This document shows, one piece after another, positions 32,428 through 41,425 of a stretch of DNA of 58,012 nt (its first letter is position 1; each line of letters opens with the position of its first letter). The stretch comes from a virus. A program made the translations under genes and the position numbers. The stretch covers positions 1 to 58,012 of IMG/VR virus record IMGVR_UViG_3300031658_000009. One strand, given 5' to 3'. The notes under the pieces are model-generated. The model was not told the DNA's origin, searched no databases, and saw only the letters and a list, made by a program, of their open reading frames with translations.

Positions 32428-32451
32428 CGCTGTTCCCTCAATTTCGAGGGC
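32428..32451 (+). other. CGCTGTT followed by CCCTC/GAGGG hairpin
   Basis: CGCTGTT is followed directly by CCCTC-AATTT-CGAGGG. A near copy, CGCTGT then TCCCTC-ATAAC-GAGGGA, lies at 32681-32702 inside the spanin gene. It stands between the last large early gene and the 32-residue frame at 32475. No T-run follows, so it is not a standard terminator. Confidence 0.35.
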
Positions 32452-32474
32452 TACAAACATTTTTATATATCATT

Positions 32475-32573
32475 ATGGAAGACTTTGAATCATTCGTATC
32501 GGAACTTGAATCCGCTGAACAACCCGTGTGTGGCATCTCTAATCAAGAGGACTGTGAAGCCTGCGGATCCTGA
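32475..32573 (+). CDS. Tiny acidic Cys-containing peptide, 32 aa
   Basis: From ATG 32475 to TGA 32573: MEDFESFVSELESAEQPVCG ... CEACGS. Very acidic with a C-terminal CxxC. It is the last plus-strand gene before the convergent lysis cassette. Plausible but small. Confidence 0.35.
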   Translation: MEDFESFVSELESAEQPVCGISNQEDCEACGS

Positions 32574-32588
32574 GTAAGGATAAGGAAT

Positions 32589-33017
32589 CTAAAGAATGTG
32601 ATGCTTACGTAAAAAGCGCGCAAGAAGTAGAAGTAATAGCAGATAAAAAGCAAACTTGTATACCTTGTTGTACCAATTGTCGCTGTCCCTCATAACGAGG
32701 GATGGCACAGGGACTTCTATCACCTGTATGATTGTATCTGATTCACAAGTAGCATCTATCATGATAGTGTCAAACGCTCGAACTATCTTAACTTTAAGTC
32801 TATCCTTTGTAATAGTAATGGTGTCACGCTGTTGAAGTGTTACAGTGTCACGCACTGATACCGGAGCAGTTACAATCGTATCCGTAACAACAACCGTTTT
32901 CACTTCTAGTATACTCGGATCTTTCTTTATGGCTTTTTTCAGGTGCCACTGGGCGCCGCAACTCGTCAATAATGCGCTCAGTATTAAGAGATATACGTAG
33001 TGGTGTAACTTTTTCAT
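32589..33017 (-). CDS. Unimolecular spanin (lipoprotein plus C-terminal membrane segment)
   Basis: This 142-residue protein starts with MKKLHHYVYLLILSALLTSC, a lipoprotein signal with lipobox LTSC and lipidated C20. The middle is beta/Thr-rich (VVVTDTIVTAPVSVRDTVTL), and the C-terminus has a membrane segment, YKFAFYLLLLLLLARFL. An outer-membrane lipid anchor with an inner-membrane C-terminus is the architecture of u-spanins such as T1 gp11, which fuse the two membranes at lysis. It is last in the cassette with the holin candidates. Confidence 0.7.
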   Translation of the reverse strand: MKKLHHYVYLLILSALLTSCGAQWHLKKAIKKDPSILEVKTVVVTDTIVTAPVSVRDTVTLQQRDTITITKDRLKVKIVRAFDTIMIDATCESDTIIQVIEVPVPSLVMRDSDNWYNKVYKFAFYLLLLLLLARFLRKHHIL

Positions 33018-33025
33018 GCATTTTA

Positions 33026-33130
33026 TTATCTTCTTGGAAACATTTTAACTTCTTCAGTAACCTTACTGTCGGTATCTCTTATTATGAACCCACTATTTAT
33101 TAGGTCTAAGATAATAATAATCCATCTCAT
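33026..33130 (-). CDS. Possible small membrane peptide, 34 aa
   Basis: ATG 33130 follows the barrel gene's stop by two bases. The sequence is MRWIIIILDLINSGFIIRDT ... MFPRR, with a hydrophobic N-terminus. It fills the only gap in the cassette. Real translation is uncertain. Confidence 0.3.
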   Translation of the reverse strand: MRWIIIILDLINSGFIIRDTDSKVTEEVKMFPRR

Positions 33131-33132
33131 TG

Positions 33133-34215
33133 CTAACGGAATTGATAATTAATACCTGCTCTCAGGTTAAAGATCTCTCTACCCCAATAGTTCATATACT
33201 CTGCTTCCGCAAACAACCCTAGTTTTTTACCAACCTTCCATCCTAAGACAACACCTCCGGTATAATCAGTCCAATGATTATTGCCTTGTACAAATTGAGA
33301 GTAACTAAATTGAGGATCACCTATGACTTGCACATGGTAAGGAAGTATACTTCCCCAGGCATGAATCCAAAAGTTATCTTCGTAATGATAGTAATCTAAG
33401 CCTGCTATCGCTGACAAAGATCCAAGTATACCTACCTCACTTAATCTTGCAGCATTGAAATCATTGACTAAAGACCCGTAGATGTACTGTCTGAAATCTT
33501 TATCGGTATCAGCAACACGTTCTCCTTCGCTGTTCTCCCACCACCAGTCTTGATTGTCAATCTCATCATCGTTATCGTAATCTATTCCGTAGTAGTTGTC
33601 AACGTAACCATAGTCATGAGCGAGATCCCACCATGCTTTTTGCTCCAGATATACTGCAATTGGATTATATCCATACGCTTGATGTTGACGTCCAGCAATA
33701 CCAACACTAAAATCTAATTCACCTACGTGTAGTCTTGCTCTAGACTCTACTTGTGTGTACTCAAGTTTTACTAAACCCTGATTGTAGAACTCTCCTTTTA
33801 TTATGAAGTACTTAGCAAGGTATCTAAGGAAGTATCTCTGGTTGGTATATCCTCTACCCTGCTGACGACCTAAATCGTATTGTGCTAGGTACTCAAACCC
33901 TCTTACAGAACCAACGGTTGCACTAAGCGCTGTTGTGCTTTCTGTTTGACCATCGTAAAATCTATTCTGCTTATTCTCATAATCATATCTAGCAACCCTA
34001 CGTATACCTATAGACGCTTTGTAATCATATGAGTTCTCTATTGTTATGTCCTGAACGTCTCCACCCTGAGTAACGAAGTATTCTTTTTGAGCAGGCATAG
34101 GTGATGAAGCAAAGACACTGGTGTAAACAGTAGCATACTTAAAGATACCTCCAACCTTTTGTGCTTGTGCTATTGTTGCACATAACATAAAAAATGTGAT
34201 CAGTATACCTCTCAT
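33133..34215 (-). CDS. Phage-encoded outer-membrane beta-barrel protein
   Basis: A 360-residue protein with signal peptide MRGILITFFMLCATIAQA (cleavage after residue 18). It has alternating aromatic/polar strands throughout (YLAQYDLGRQQGRGYTNQRY, 'FIIKGEFYNQGLVKLEYTQV') and ends in FNLRAGINYQFR, the aromatic-terminated last strand expected for BAM-dependent barrels. An acidic loop, DYDNDDEIDNQDWWW, could bind calcium. It lies in the lysis cassette. Possible roles are blocking superinfection by altering the host surface or assisting outer-membrane disruption. Confidence 0.6.
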   Translation of the reverse strand: MRGILITFFMLCATIAQAQKVGGIFKYATVYTSVFASSPMPAQKEYFVTQGGDVQDITIENSYDYKASIGIRRVARYDYENKQNRFYDGQTESTTALSATVGSVRGFEYLAQYDLGRQQGRGYTNQRYFLRYLAKYFIIKGEFYNQGLVKLEYTQVESRARLHVGELDFSVGIAGRQHQAYGYNPIAVYLEQKAWWDLAHDYGYVDNYYGIDYDNDDEIDNQDWWWENSEGERVADTDKDFRQYIYGSLVNDFNAARLSEVGILGSLSAIAGLDYYHYEDNFWIHAWGSILPYHVQVIGDPQFSYSQFVQGNNHWTDYTGGVVLGWKVGKKLGLFAEAEYMNYWGREIFNLRAGINYQFR

Positions 34216-34216
34216 A

Positions 34217-34549
34217 TTAGAATTTGTTTGCTCCGGTTAATTCGTCTATTACCTCTTGAATATCTTTATGTGTAACACTTAAGGTTAATGATAACCCAGG
34301 CTCCCATCTATCAATCTCTTTTCCATTCTTATACAAAACAATAGTAGGCACAGATTTTATTTTACCAAACTCCTTTACGTCTGGATCATCTATCCATAGG
34401 CTCAAAACCTTTGCGTCACTTATTCCGGTAAGGGGTACGCTTTTGGTAGTATTGAAGGATGCATTATAATGGATCACAACTAAACCTTTGCTTGGTATCT
34501 TGAACGAACAAAACAATATAACGGCTAGTGTGAGGAGAAGTCTATTCAT
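34217..34549 (-). CDS. Exported thioredoxin-fold protein lacking the CxxC site
   Basis: A 110-residue protein with N-terminal signal MNRLLLTLAVILFCSF. It has a thioredoxin-like order: strand VVIHYNASFNT, then 'VLSLWIDDPDVKEFGKIKSV' and the cis-proline strand SVPTIVLYKNGKEIDRWEPG. The position normally holding CxxC reads NASFNTTK, so it should be redox-inactive. Its place beside the barrel and holin candidates suggests a periplasmic binding or chaperone role. Confidence 0.5.
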   Translation of the reverse strand: MNRLLLTLAVILFCSFKIPSKGLVVIHYNASFNTTKSVPLTGISDAKVLSLWIDDPDVKEFGKIKSVPTIVLYKNGKEIDRWEPGLSLTLSVTHKDIQEVIDELTGANKF

Positions 34550-34827
34550 TTCATTTCAAATAATCTTTGCTCAATTTTATTAAGTTGAGCCTTAATTTCT
34601 TCAACGTCAGACTGGGTATTCATTATGGTACTTCGGATTAACTCATCTTTTAGATCGTATTCCGTTCTACCGATTACAGGCACAGGTAAATCTTTGGCTT
34701 CATCTATGCCTGCCTTTAAATCAAAGTAACCAAGTGTGACTACTGCTATAACAGCGGCAATCGTACCGATTGTTTTAAGCGACAACCCAACTACAGTGTC
34801 CTCTGATATCTCTTTATTTATTGCCAT
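34546..34827 (-). CDS. Holin-like protein with coiled-coil tail, 93 aa
   Basis: One hydrophobic segment (SLKTIGTIAAVIAVVTLGYF, residues about 15-35) precedes a charged coiled coil (NTQSDVEEIKAQLNKIEQRL). It overlaps the preceding two-TM gene by 14 bases and the following one by 4. It could be a holin, antiholin or membrane lysis regulator. Confidence 0.5.
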   Translation of the reverse strand: MAINKEISEDTVVGLSLKTIGTIAAVIAVVTLGYFDLKAGIDEAKDLPVPVIGRTEYDLKDELIRSTIMNTQSDVEEIKAQLNKIEQRLFEMK

Positions 34828-35047
34828 TTATTTTAGCAAACTTTTCTAATCCAGCGATACCAAAACATCCGATGGTTACCCATACAAAAGAGTTGTAAAC
34901 GCTTTCATTGATTACTAAATCTTTTCCAAACGCACCAGTAACAAGGTCAAGAGCCATTACCAAAACCATTACCGCAAACGATAACGCACCTAGTATACTC
35001 TTCTCATTCCAGTCATTGCTGTCCTTAAATATTTCTTTCCACTTCAT
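34814..35047 (-). CDS. Holin candidate with two membrane segments, 77 aa
   Basis: Charged N-terminus (MKWKEIFKDSNDWNEKSILG), two hydrophobic segments (ALSFAVMVLVMALDLVTGAF and 'SFVWVTIGCFGIAGLEKF') and a basic C-terminus, the layout of class II holins. It is the first gene after promoter box 35052-35059, in a cassette ending in a u-spanin. Confidence 0.6.
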   Translation of the reverse strand: MKWKEIFKDSNDWNEKSILGALSFAVMVLVMALDLVTGAFGKDLVINESVYNSFVWVTIGCFGIAGLEKFAKINGNK

Positions 35048-35051
35048 TGTA

Positions 35052-35059
35052 CAAAAATA
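35052..35059 (-). promoter_or_regulatory. TAnnTTTG -7 box of the lysis/envelope cassette
   Basis: On the minus strand this reads TATTTTTG, with ATG 35047 starting five bases after its end, so the transcript is probably leaderless or nearly so. Confidence 0.6.
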
Positions 35060-35089
35060 AGATTCTATACGTTAGGTATTCACGCTGAG

Positions 35090-38000
35090 TTACTCATCTA
35101 GTGGTACATCATAAAGGATGTAATCAATTTCCTGGTAACTTCCTCTAAACTTCTGACGTACACTCTTCTCAAATTTCTCTATCAGATCATAGTTCTCAAA
35201 AGTCTCTCCATAGGTAACACCGAACTCGTAAGCCTGCTTTATTTCCATAAGCCTAGCCTCGCGTATTGTCTTTCTATTCTCTGGTAACTCAGACCACTTA
35301 TCCTTAAGGTTCATATCTTTAAGATTCCAGTAAAACTGTTGCGCTATATTAATAGGATAGTCTCTCCAGACAAGGTTTGATGCAAGTTGAACAGCGTTCA
35401 ATGGTTCTAGTTCTGGTTCAAGACCTTCTTTCTGGGCTTTTTCTATTTCCTTTGCCCGCTTCCTTAGTGTACGTTCAATGAACGCAATGTTAGGTGGTAT
35501 GAAAACTTCCTTAAGAACATAGGTGCCAAGGGCCTTGTCCCAGTCTACATAAGAAGGTCCTATTATATTACGGTAAAACCAATTAAGATCTTCGCTGCTT
35601 TGAATCGGCTCACCATACTGGTTCTTTCCTTTTATAACATTATACATCATGCCAACAGCCATGTTAGGATCCAAGAAATCTCCAAGTATGTTTTCTATTT
35701 GATCAAGCCTTTGAACTCCGTCACGCTTATATATAAGTCCTTGTATCTCATCGTAAGGATCTTCTGAACTCATGTTTACAAAACGTATATCTCCATTCTT
35801 CTCCATCTTGATGGGGAGTATGTTGGCCCCTTGCATCCATGCCGGGAGAATCATATTGGTTCCTCGAGCGACTACTGATAAGTCATCCTTTGTTTCATCA
35901 TCATCACCTCTAACAAGATTTGCCAACACCGAGTACCCAATAGCGGACATCGCAGCCATAGCCGCACCCATTGTAACTGATTTAGTTCCATCTACAACAT
36001 AAGCCTGTCTCTGCGATGGGGTTAGACTCTGGTTAGTTGCACCTTCCTTAATATCATTTACTGCATTTTTATATACAGCAAAGAAACTACGAAACGACTC
36101 TAATCTAAATGAAAGAAAATCTCCCAAAGGACTTTTCATTAGAACCCTAAACGATGGATGTATACGTGACATTGTAGGGAAGGTTTGCTTAATTCTTTCC
36201 GCTGTCATTTCGTTTACTTCGTTTTGCTCCTGAGGACTTAGTTCACTAAATGATTTACCATCTGGATTTGAAGCAAGTCTCTTTGCAAAGTTCTCTCTCT
36301 TAACCAGGAAGCCTACCAATTTAGTATAGTCATCAATAGCACCGTACTGATATGCAATACGCTTAGACTTTTCCTTAGCCTTACCAAGCCATGCCCACGC
36401 TTTGTCTGAACTATCACCATTCATTTGAGCAAAGAAAGACTGATTGATGTCATCAAACAGAGTAGCGCTTACAGAACTACCAAGCAACCCATATCTTGCC
36501 ACTGTTTCCATTTGTTCTATCAACACTGGATCAGTGTATTCTCCTTTACGTATCTTTTTAAAACGTGTATTAAGATCTTTTATAACATTATATCCACCCA
36601 AGTTATCTCCAACAGGAAGTATACCATTGATCGCAAGAAAATAATAACCACCTATGATGTTCTTTCTCCATGTAGATAGGTTGTACAAAACTCTTGTACG
36701 ACGCATCTGAAGAAGTGTAGCATAGTAAGCCTGCATCCCCTTGTTTTCAGAAGCATAGAGTGGAGTCATTTTTAAGGCCTGAACAAAGTCGTTACGTATA
36801 GCCTGACCATTCATTGGGGAGTTACGGTCTTTTACTATTGTAAAGTTTTCTTGGAAGTAAATATCTAATGCGTTGTTTAACTTTCTAAACTCCGTGTAAT
36901 TTGTAGGCTCAATTATTTCTACTTTAGAACCATCTTCTTTATTATATATTTTCTGCGTGTACTCAATATCAATCCGGTCAAAGAATTCTGTTAGCGATTC
37001 TTGAGGATTTTTTAATCCAAAGTTTTCTGAATTATAGATAAGTTCTTTTAAGTTCTGAACAGAGACATTACTTGCTTCACTAGGGAGGACATACATCTGC
37101 TCACCCTTACTATCCGTCAAGTAGTTACTCCTTAGTACAGCGTTGTAAAGAGTACTAGTCAAAAGAAGATCACCAATACCTGCATTCTTACCTGCTTTGT
37201 TTACCTTGTCAACCAACCCGAACTTACCATATATATTAGCCAGGTTATTTACAGTAGTAGTAAACTTTATAAAAGCATCTTTCTCCTCACCTAAGTAATC
37301 ACGCAACTCTTGAGGTAGGTCTTGCTTTGCTTTAAAAGATTTTGTAGGAACACGTAGCCCACCAAGATCGTCATCCCCTCTAAACTCATCAGACTGAGTA
37401 TTACGTCCAGATATATTGTTTGCTTTTATCCGAATATCTTTTATATATTTCTGTACCCCTGCCCGTACTTCTTTTTTCTTGGTTTTTGCTGCATAATCAA
37501 ATACCTGATCATCATCTCTGAAGTCAAGATTTTCTTCTTGTATTTTTTCAGCAAGAACACCAGCATCTATTTCTTCTTTTATCTGAGCGATATCTTTCTC
37601 TGAAAATACCTGAAGGTTGTCTGTCGCTGTTACTACTCCTGATGTATTGCCTGATTTAGAAAGGTCTTTTATTTCTTTATTTAAAGATTTCTTTTTAGCA
37701 TCAACATATTTAACAATGTCTTCTGACTTGAGATGATTTAAGCCCATCTCTTTCATCTGTGCTATGATGTTTAATCCTTCAGGCGCTAGTTCTAATTGTT
37801 CTTGTAGATAAAAGTACTCATCCATCATATTCAGATTCACCATTGCTTCTTCTGCGGCTTCGGCTAACTTACTATTGAATTCAAAATCAGGATCAGTGAA
37901 GGCACGATAAGTTGTAGTTGCATAAAACTTAGAATTACCTTTTATGATATCCACCATTTCATCAGGCAGTATATCATACATTGGATTAGTATCAAACTGC

Positions 38001-41000
38001 CCTTGATAGAACGTACGTACTGTATTCATGATAGCCATATCATCAGCCAAATTACTGTTGATCTCTTGTAGCCTACGGAAGGCTTCTGTTTGAACACCGG
38101 CATCTTCACTAAAGAAGTAGTTAGACGCAGCGGTTTGTACTTCTTGTCGCTGCTCAGGTGTCATCTTCGCTGTTATCTTTCTAACTGCTTTTAATCTTAC
38201 AGCAAGCAAATTTAAGTAAGGGACATTCGCCGACTGTGCAAACTCTTGCGCTGATAAAACAGCACCCTTAGTTCTTCTTAATCCAACGTTTGTTTTGCGC
38301 TCAAGTGACTTAACTTTATTTGAAACGCCCTTCGTTATACTAGAAAGTAGTTCGTCAAAAGGACTTAAAGTCTTCTCATAATTATCAGGGTCTATTAATC
38401 CAGACTGATTTTTTGCTTCAACCAGGTCTACTAACTCTCCATCTGGACCAAAGGTAGATTGTGGTTTTGTTCTTTGAAAGCGTTCAGTTCTTAGTGACTC
38501 TGGTTTAGTTACAGTACGGGCGTCACCACCAAGGCGCATAGTTTCAGCAGTTCCTTTCATGTAGTTAGCGAGATCTTGAGCGAGTGCAGCCTCTGTTAGA
38601 TCACCAAAGTTAATATTACCTCCTGTTATCTTTCTTAATATGTTACCTATGTAAGCCTTTAGTTGCTCTAAGAATGTAGGATCAAACGTAATATTTTTAT
38701 TAGCAAGAAGTCCTCCTAACTGAACCATAAATTCTTCAGACTGAAGTGTACCTTGTTCTTCTAGACTACCCTCATATCTTGTCGCAAAGTCATTCAACTG
38801 CTTTACATCTGATGCAGCCAATTGTCTTACAACTAGTTTCCTTAGTTGATTATAATCAGTTACATTTTCCTTGAAATGATCATTTAAAATATTGTGAAAT
38901 ATTTCATGATACGCTGTTTGGATGCCGGTGAACTTCTCTCCGGGGCCACGTGTCTGACCTTCTCCTGCTAGTTCTTTATCTATAGGGACCTCTACTGCTA
39001 TTCTACCTACGTTCTTAAGAGTACCTTTTTTTACTGCTGTTTTACCAGCGCTTCTTTTACCAGCAGGTTCTACGCCAAACCCTGCTTTAACAAGGGCTGA
39101 TTGATATCCTTCTCTACCGAATCCAACAGCAAACTTAGTCGCTCCTGGAATAGATTTCTTATAAGACTCCGAAGCAAGTAACATGTTTTCTAAATACGCT
39201 CTTTCTCCTGCCCTGAACTTACCCTCAGCCATAGCACGTCGTAAGTCCTCTACTTCCTGTGGGTTGTAAAGATCATAAGAGGTTCCCTCACGACTGGACA
39301 CGTCCTTCGAACGGGACTGAACTTCTGTCTCTGAGGTTTTACTCTCTGTTATTTTTACTGTTGCACGATCACGGCCTTTAGTGCCATCTTTAAAGGTGAC
39401 TTCAAACTCTACTTCAGCAACCTTGGTTCCGTTAGGAATTTCTCTTACTTCAAATACTCTAGTTATTTCAGTTGAACTTCCGTCAGTATCTTCTAATCCG
39501 TTTTCTGCTAAGTTGATTTCCTCATTCTCATTAAGAACTGTTTCAGGACTTACGCTACTATTACTTCTTTGATCACTGCTTCTGTTACTTCTATTTGACT
39601 GATACTTTGTAGTTTTTATACCATCTTTCTCAGAAGTTTGTTCTATAATAGTTAAGTTAGTTTTCTCACCTTTAACTATGACCTCTCTGTTTTCTATTAT
39701 ACTTTCGTTTTCACCCAGATCTATTTTATTAGGGTTACTCACTTCTTCTTCAGTAGTACTGGTTGTTAGTTCTTGATCTCCAGTTAATATTTCTTTGATC
39801 TGTGCCTGAAGATTACCGCTGTCTTTTTTTAGGGTTTCTACCGTACGGGGATCTACACCTTCAGTTTGAATCGTCGCTTCATTTGCTAATATGAGTTCAA
39901 GTATACCGTTGACTTCACCTTTTTGTTCCTGCTCTAACGCTAAGTAATTTTCCGAAAGAGTAGTCTTTAGATCATACTTCTTATCTCTTAGTTCTCTAAG
40001 TGATTGTTTCTTAACACGTGCTTCGTTTTTATCTACAGGTTGAATAGCAGATACTGCTGCGATCTCTGAGTTTAACTTAGACATCTCGGGTATAGCATCA
40101 ACAGCGTTACTTGATTCAACTAGATCTTTTTGATTTGCAGTAGCCTTTATTACATCTGCGTATCTCAACTCCCCTGGGGTAGCGTTTAAACGCCCTGAAA
40201 GATTATAGGCCATAGCAGGACCAGCAGGACCAAGTTCAGCAAAAGCCTCAAGGGCAATGTCACGAGGTCTTATCTCTTCACCAGAAATTACTTGCCCAGC
40301 CAACTCACCGGTACCCCCAAGTAACCCTTGAGAGGCGGCTTCTGCTCCTAATATTTTTACTGCTCTGTTTGTGGTAGTTTTTCCTAACGCTTTTACAACA
40401 GATGTGCCAACCTTACCGGCAACACCACCTGATATAGCATCAAATATACCAATAGGTATACCTCTCTTTAGTCCTTTCTCTCTTGCCCTCTCCATGATTT
40501 TCTCATCCTCAAAAGCAAAAGCAAGTTGATCAGCCTTTGTAACATCTATGCCTTCCTCTCTTAACACATCACTAATTGAAGAAGCATATTCTATTGCCAA
40601 CGAAGCAGCACCAAAATATCCAGCAGTAGCACCTGTTGTTGCACCTAATGCTGTACCTATACCAGGTACAACAGAACCTACTCCAGCACCTGTTGCACCA
40701 AGAGCGGCAGCGCCTCTGATACCCGCTTCTTTTGCTGACACCATAGATATAAGAGACTGAGGTATAACACGTATAATATCAAGTATAAAACTACCAACAG
40801 CATTAGATGTATCATATAGATAGTCTTCTTCCCTAGGTGCGTTCTCTTGTATAACTGAGTTTAGATAAGCGATTTTCTCATAAGGTACTTCCCCAGATAT
40901 TTCTGCCTGTTGTATTACGTTAGCAAGAAGCCCAGGGGCAACACCGCTGTTGTATAACCGTGCTAACTCATTCTCTGCTTCAGGTATAATACCAGGCAAC

Positions 41001-41398
41001 CCCTCAACTGGAGGGGCGATCTTTCTTGCTGATTCAGATTTGTAATATTGCTCTGCCATTGAGACAATACCAGGACGATCGGAAAAGTTTTCTCTTATAT
41101 AATCAATGGACATGCCTTTTTCGTAGGCACTTTGTAATGAATTCAGTCCACCCGAAAGGATAAACTCTGAGTCACTGTTTACTGGAGAAGAAAGAGATTC
41201 CGTAGTATCTGGAACCAATCCTGATTCTGAAACCGAAAGAACTTCTTCCGACGATTCTCCTGTAGAGTCTTTTTTTTTTAGGAAAAACTCTTCAGCGGCC
41301 TTGTATTGCTCATCGCTGGTAACAGTACGAATGTAATCAAGAGGGACGCCTTTAGCGTAAGCCTTCTCAAGTACCTCTAATAATTCCTGGTCTTCCAT
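35090..41398 (-). CDS. Giant internal virion protein with HExxH motif, 2102 aa
   Basis: The N-terminus repeats short 'LxxAYxKGxxLDYIR' units (residues about 5-30 and 85-110). Residues about 210-270 are Gly/Ala-rich and membrane-like (GAAALGATGAGVGSVVPGIG). A zincin-type motif, HEIFH, lies at 831-835 in AYHEIFHNILNDHF. Long helical regions follow. Size, late-operon position and Ala/Gly-rich segments fit ejection proteins (such as T7 gp16) or polyvalent proteins delivered with DNA. A peptidoglycan- or protein-cleaving activity is possible. No polymerase motif was seen. Confidence 0.65.
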   Translation of the reverse strand: MEDQELLEVLEKAYAKGVPLDYIRTVTSDEQYKAAEEFFLKKKDSTGESSEEVLSVSESGLVPDTTESLSSPVNSDSEFILSGGLNSLQSAYEKGMSIDYIRENFSDRPGIVSMAEQYYKSESARKIAPPVEGLPGIIPEAENELARLYNSGVAPGLLANVIQQAEISGEVPYEKIAYLNSVIQENAPREEDYLYDTSNAVGSFILDIIRVIPQSLISMVSAKEAGIRGAAALGATGAGVGSVVPGIGTALGATTGATAGYFGAASLAIEYASSISDVLREEGIDVTKADQLAFAFEDEKIMERAREKGLKRGIPIGIFDAISGGVAGKVGTSVVKALGKTTTNRAVKILGAEAASQGLLGGTGELAGQVISGEEIRPRDIALEAFAELGPAGPAMAYNLSGRLNATPGELRYADVIKATANQKDLVESSNAVDAIPEMSKLNSEIAAVSAIQPVDKNEARVKKQSLRELRDKKYDLKTTLSENYLALEQEQKGEVNGILELILANEATIQTEGVDPRTVETLKKDSGNLQAQIKEILTGDQELTTSTTEEEVSNPNKIDLGENESIIENREVIVKGEKTNLTIIEQTSEKDGIKTTKYQSNRSNRSSDQRSNSSVSPETVLNENEEINLAENGLEDTDGSSTEITRVFEVREIPNGTKVAEVEFEVTFKDGTKGRDRATVKITESKTSETEVQSRSKDVSSREGTSYDLYNPQEVEDLRRAMAEGKFRAGERAYLENMLLASESYKKSIPGATKFAVGFGREGYQSALVKAGFGVEPAGKRSAGKTAVKKGTLKNVGRIAVEVPIDKELAGEGQTRGPGEKFTGIQTAYHEIFHNILNDHFKENVTDYNQLRKLVVRQLAASDVKQLNDFATRYEGSLEEQGTLQSEEFMVQLGGLLANKNITFDPTFLEQLKAYIGNILRKITGGNINFGDLTEAALAQDLANYMKGTAETMRLGGDARTVTKPESLRTERFQRTKPQSTFGPDGELVDLVEAKNQSGLIDPDNYEKTLSPFDELLSSITKGVSNKVKSLERKTNVGLRRTKGAVLSAQEFAQSANVPYLNLLAVRLKAVRKITAKMTPEQRQEVQTAASNYFFSEDAGVQTEAFRRLQEINSNLADDMAIMNTVRTFYQGQFDTNPMYDILPDEMVDIIKGNSKFYATTTYRAFTDPDFEFNSKLAEAAEEAMVNLNMMDEYFYLQEQLELAPEGLNIIAQMKEMGLNHLKSEDIVKYVDAKKKSLNKEIKDLSKSGNTSGVVTATDNLQVFSEKDIAQIKEEIDAGVLAEKIQEENLDFRDDDQVFDYAAKTKKKEVRAGVQKYIKDIRIKANNISGRNTQSDEFRGDDDLGGLRVPTKSFKAKQDLPQELRDYLGEEKDAFIKFTTTVNNLANIYGKFGLVDKVNKAGKNAGIGDLLLTSTLYNAVLRSNYLTDSKGEQMYVLPSEASNVSVQNLKELIYNSENFGLKNPQESLTEFFDRIDIEYTQKIYNKEDGSKVEIIEPTNYTEFRKLNNALDIYFQENFTIVKDRNSPMNGQAIRNDFVQALKMTPLYASENKGMQAYYATLLQMRRTRVLYNLSTWRKNIIGGYYFLAINGILPVGDNLGGYNVIKDLNTRFKKIRKGEYTDPVLIEQMETVARYGLLGSSVSATLFDDINQSFFAQMNGDSSDKAWAWLGKAKEKSKRIAYQYGAIDDYTKLVGFLVKRENFAKRLASNPDGKSFSELSPQEQNEVNEMTAERIKQTFPTMSRIHPSFRVLMKSPLGDFLSFRLESFRSFFAVYKNAVNDIKEGATNQSLTPSQRQAYVVDGTKSVTMGAAMAAMSAIGYSVLANLVRGDDDETKDDLSVVARGTNMILPAWMQGANILPIKMEKNGDIRFVNMSSEDPYDEIQGLIYKRDGVQRLDQIENILGDFLDPNMAVGMMYNVIKGKNQYGEPIQSSEDLNWFYRNIIGPSYVDWDKALGTYVLKEVFIPPNIAFIERTLRKRAKEIEKAQKEGLEPELEPLNAVQLASNLVWRDYPINIAQQFYWNLKDMNLKDKWSELPENRKTIREARLMEIKQAYEFGVTYGETFENYDLIEKFEKSVRQKFRGSYQEIDYILYDVPLDE

Positions 41399-41425
41399 TT
41401 CTATAAATTTACTATTATGTCTAGC

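Noticed and set aside
18180-33130. tRNA genes
   Set aside because: No cloverleaf with a GTTCGA-type T loop and matching acceptor stem was found in the intergenic intervals. The hairpins there have other layouts.
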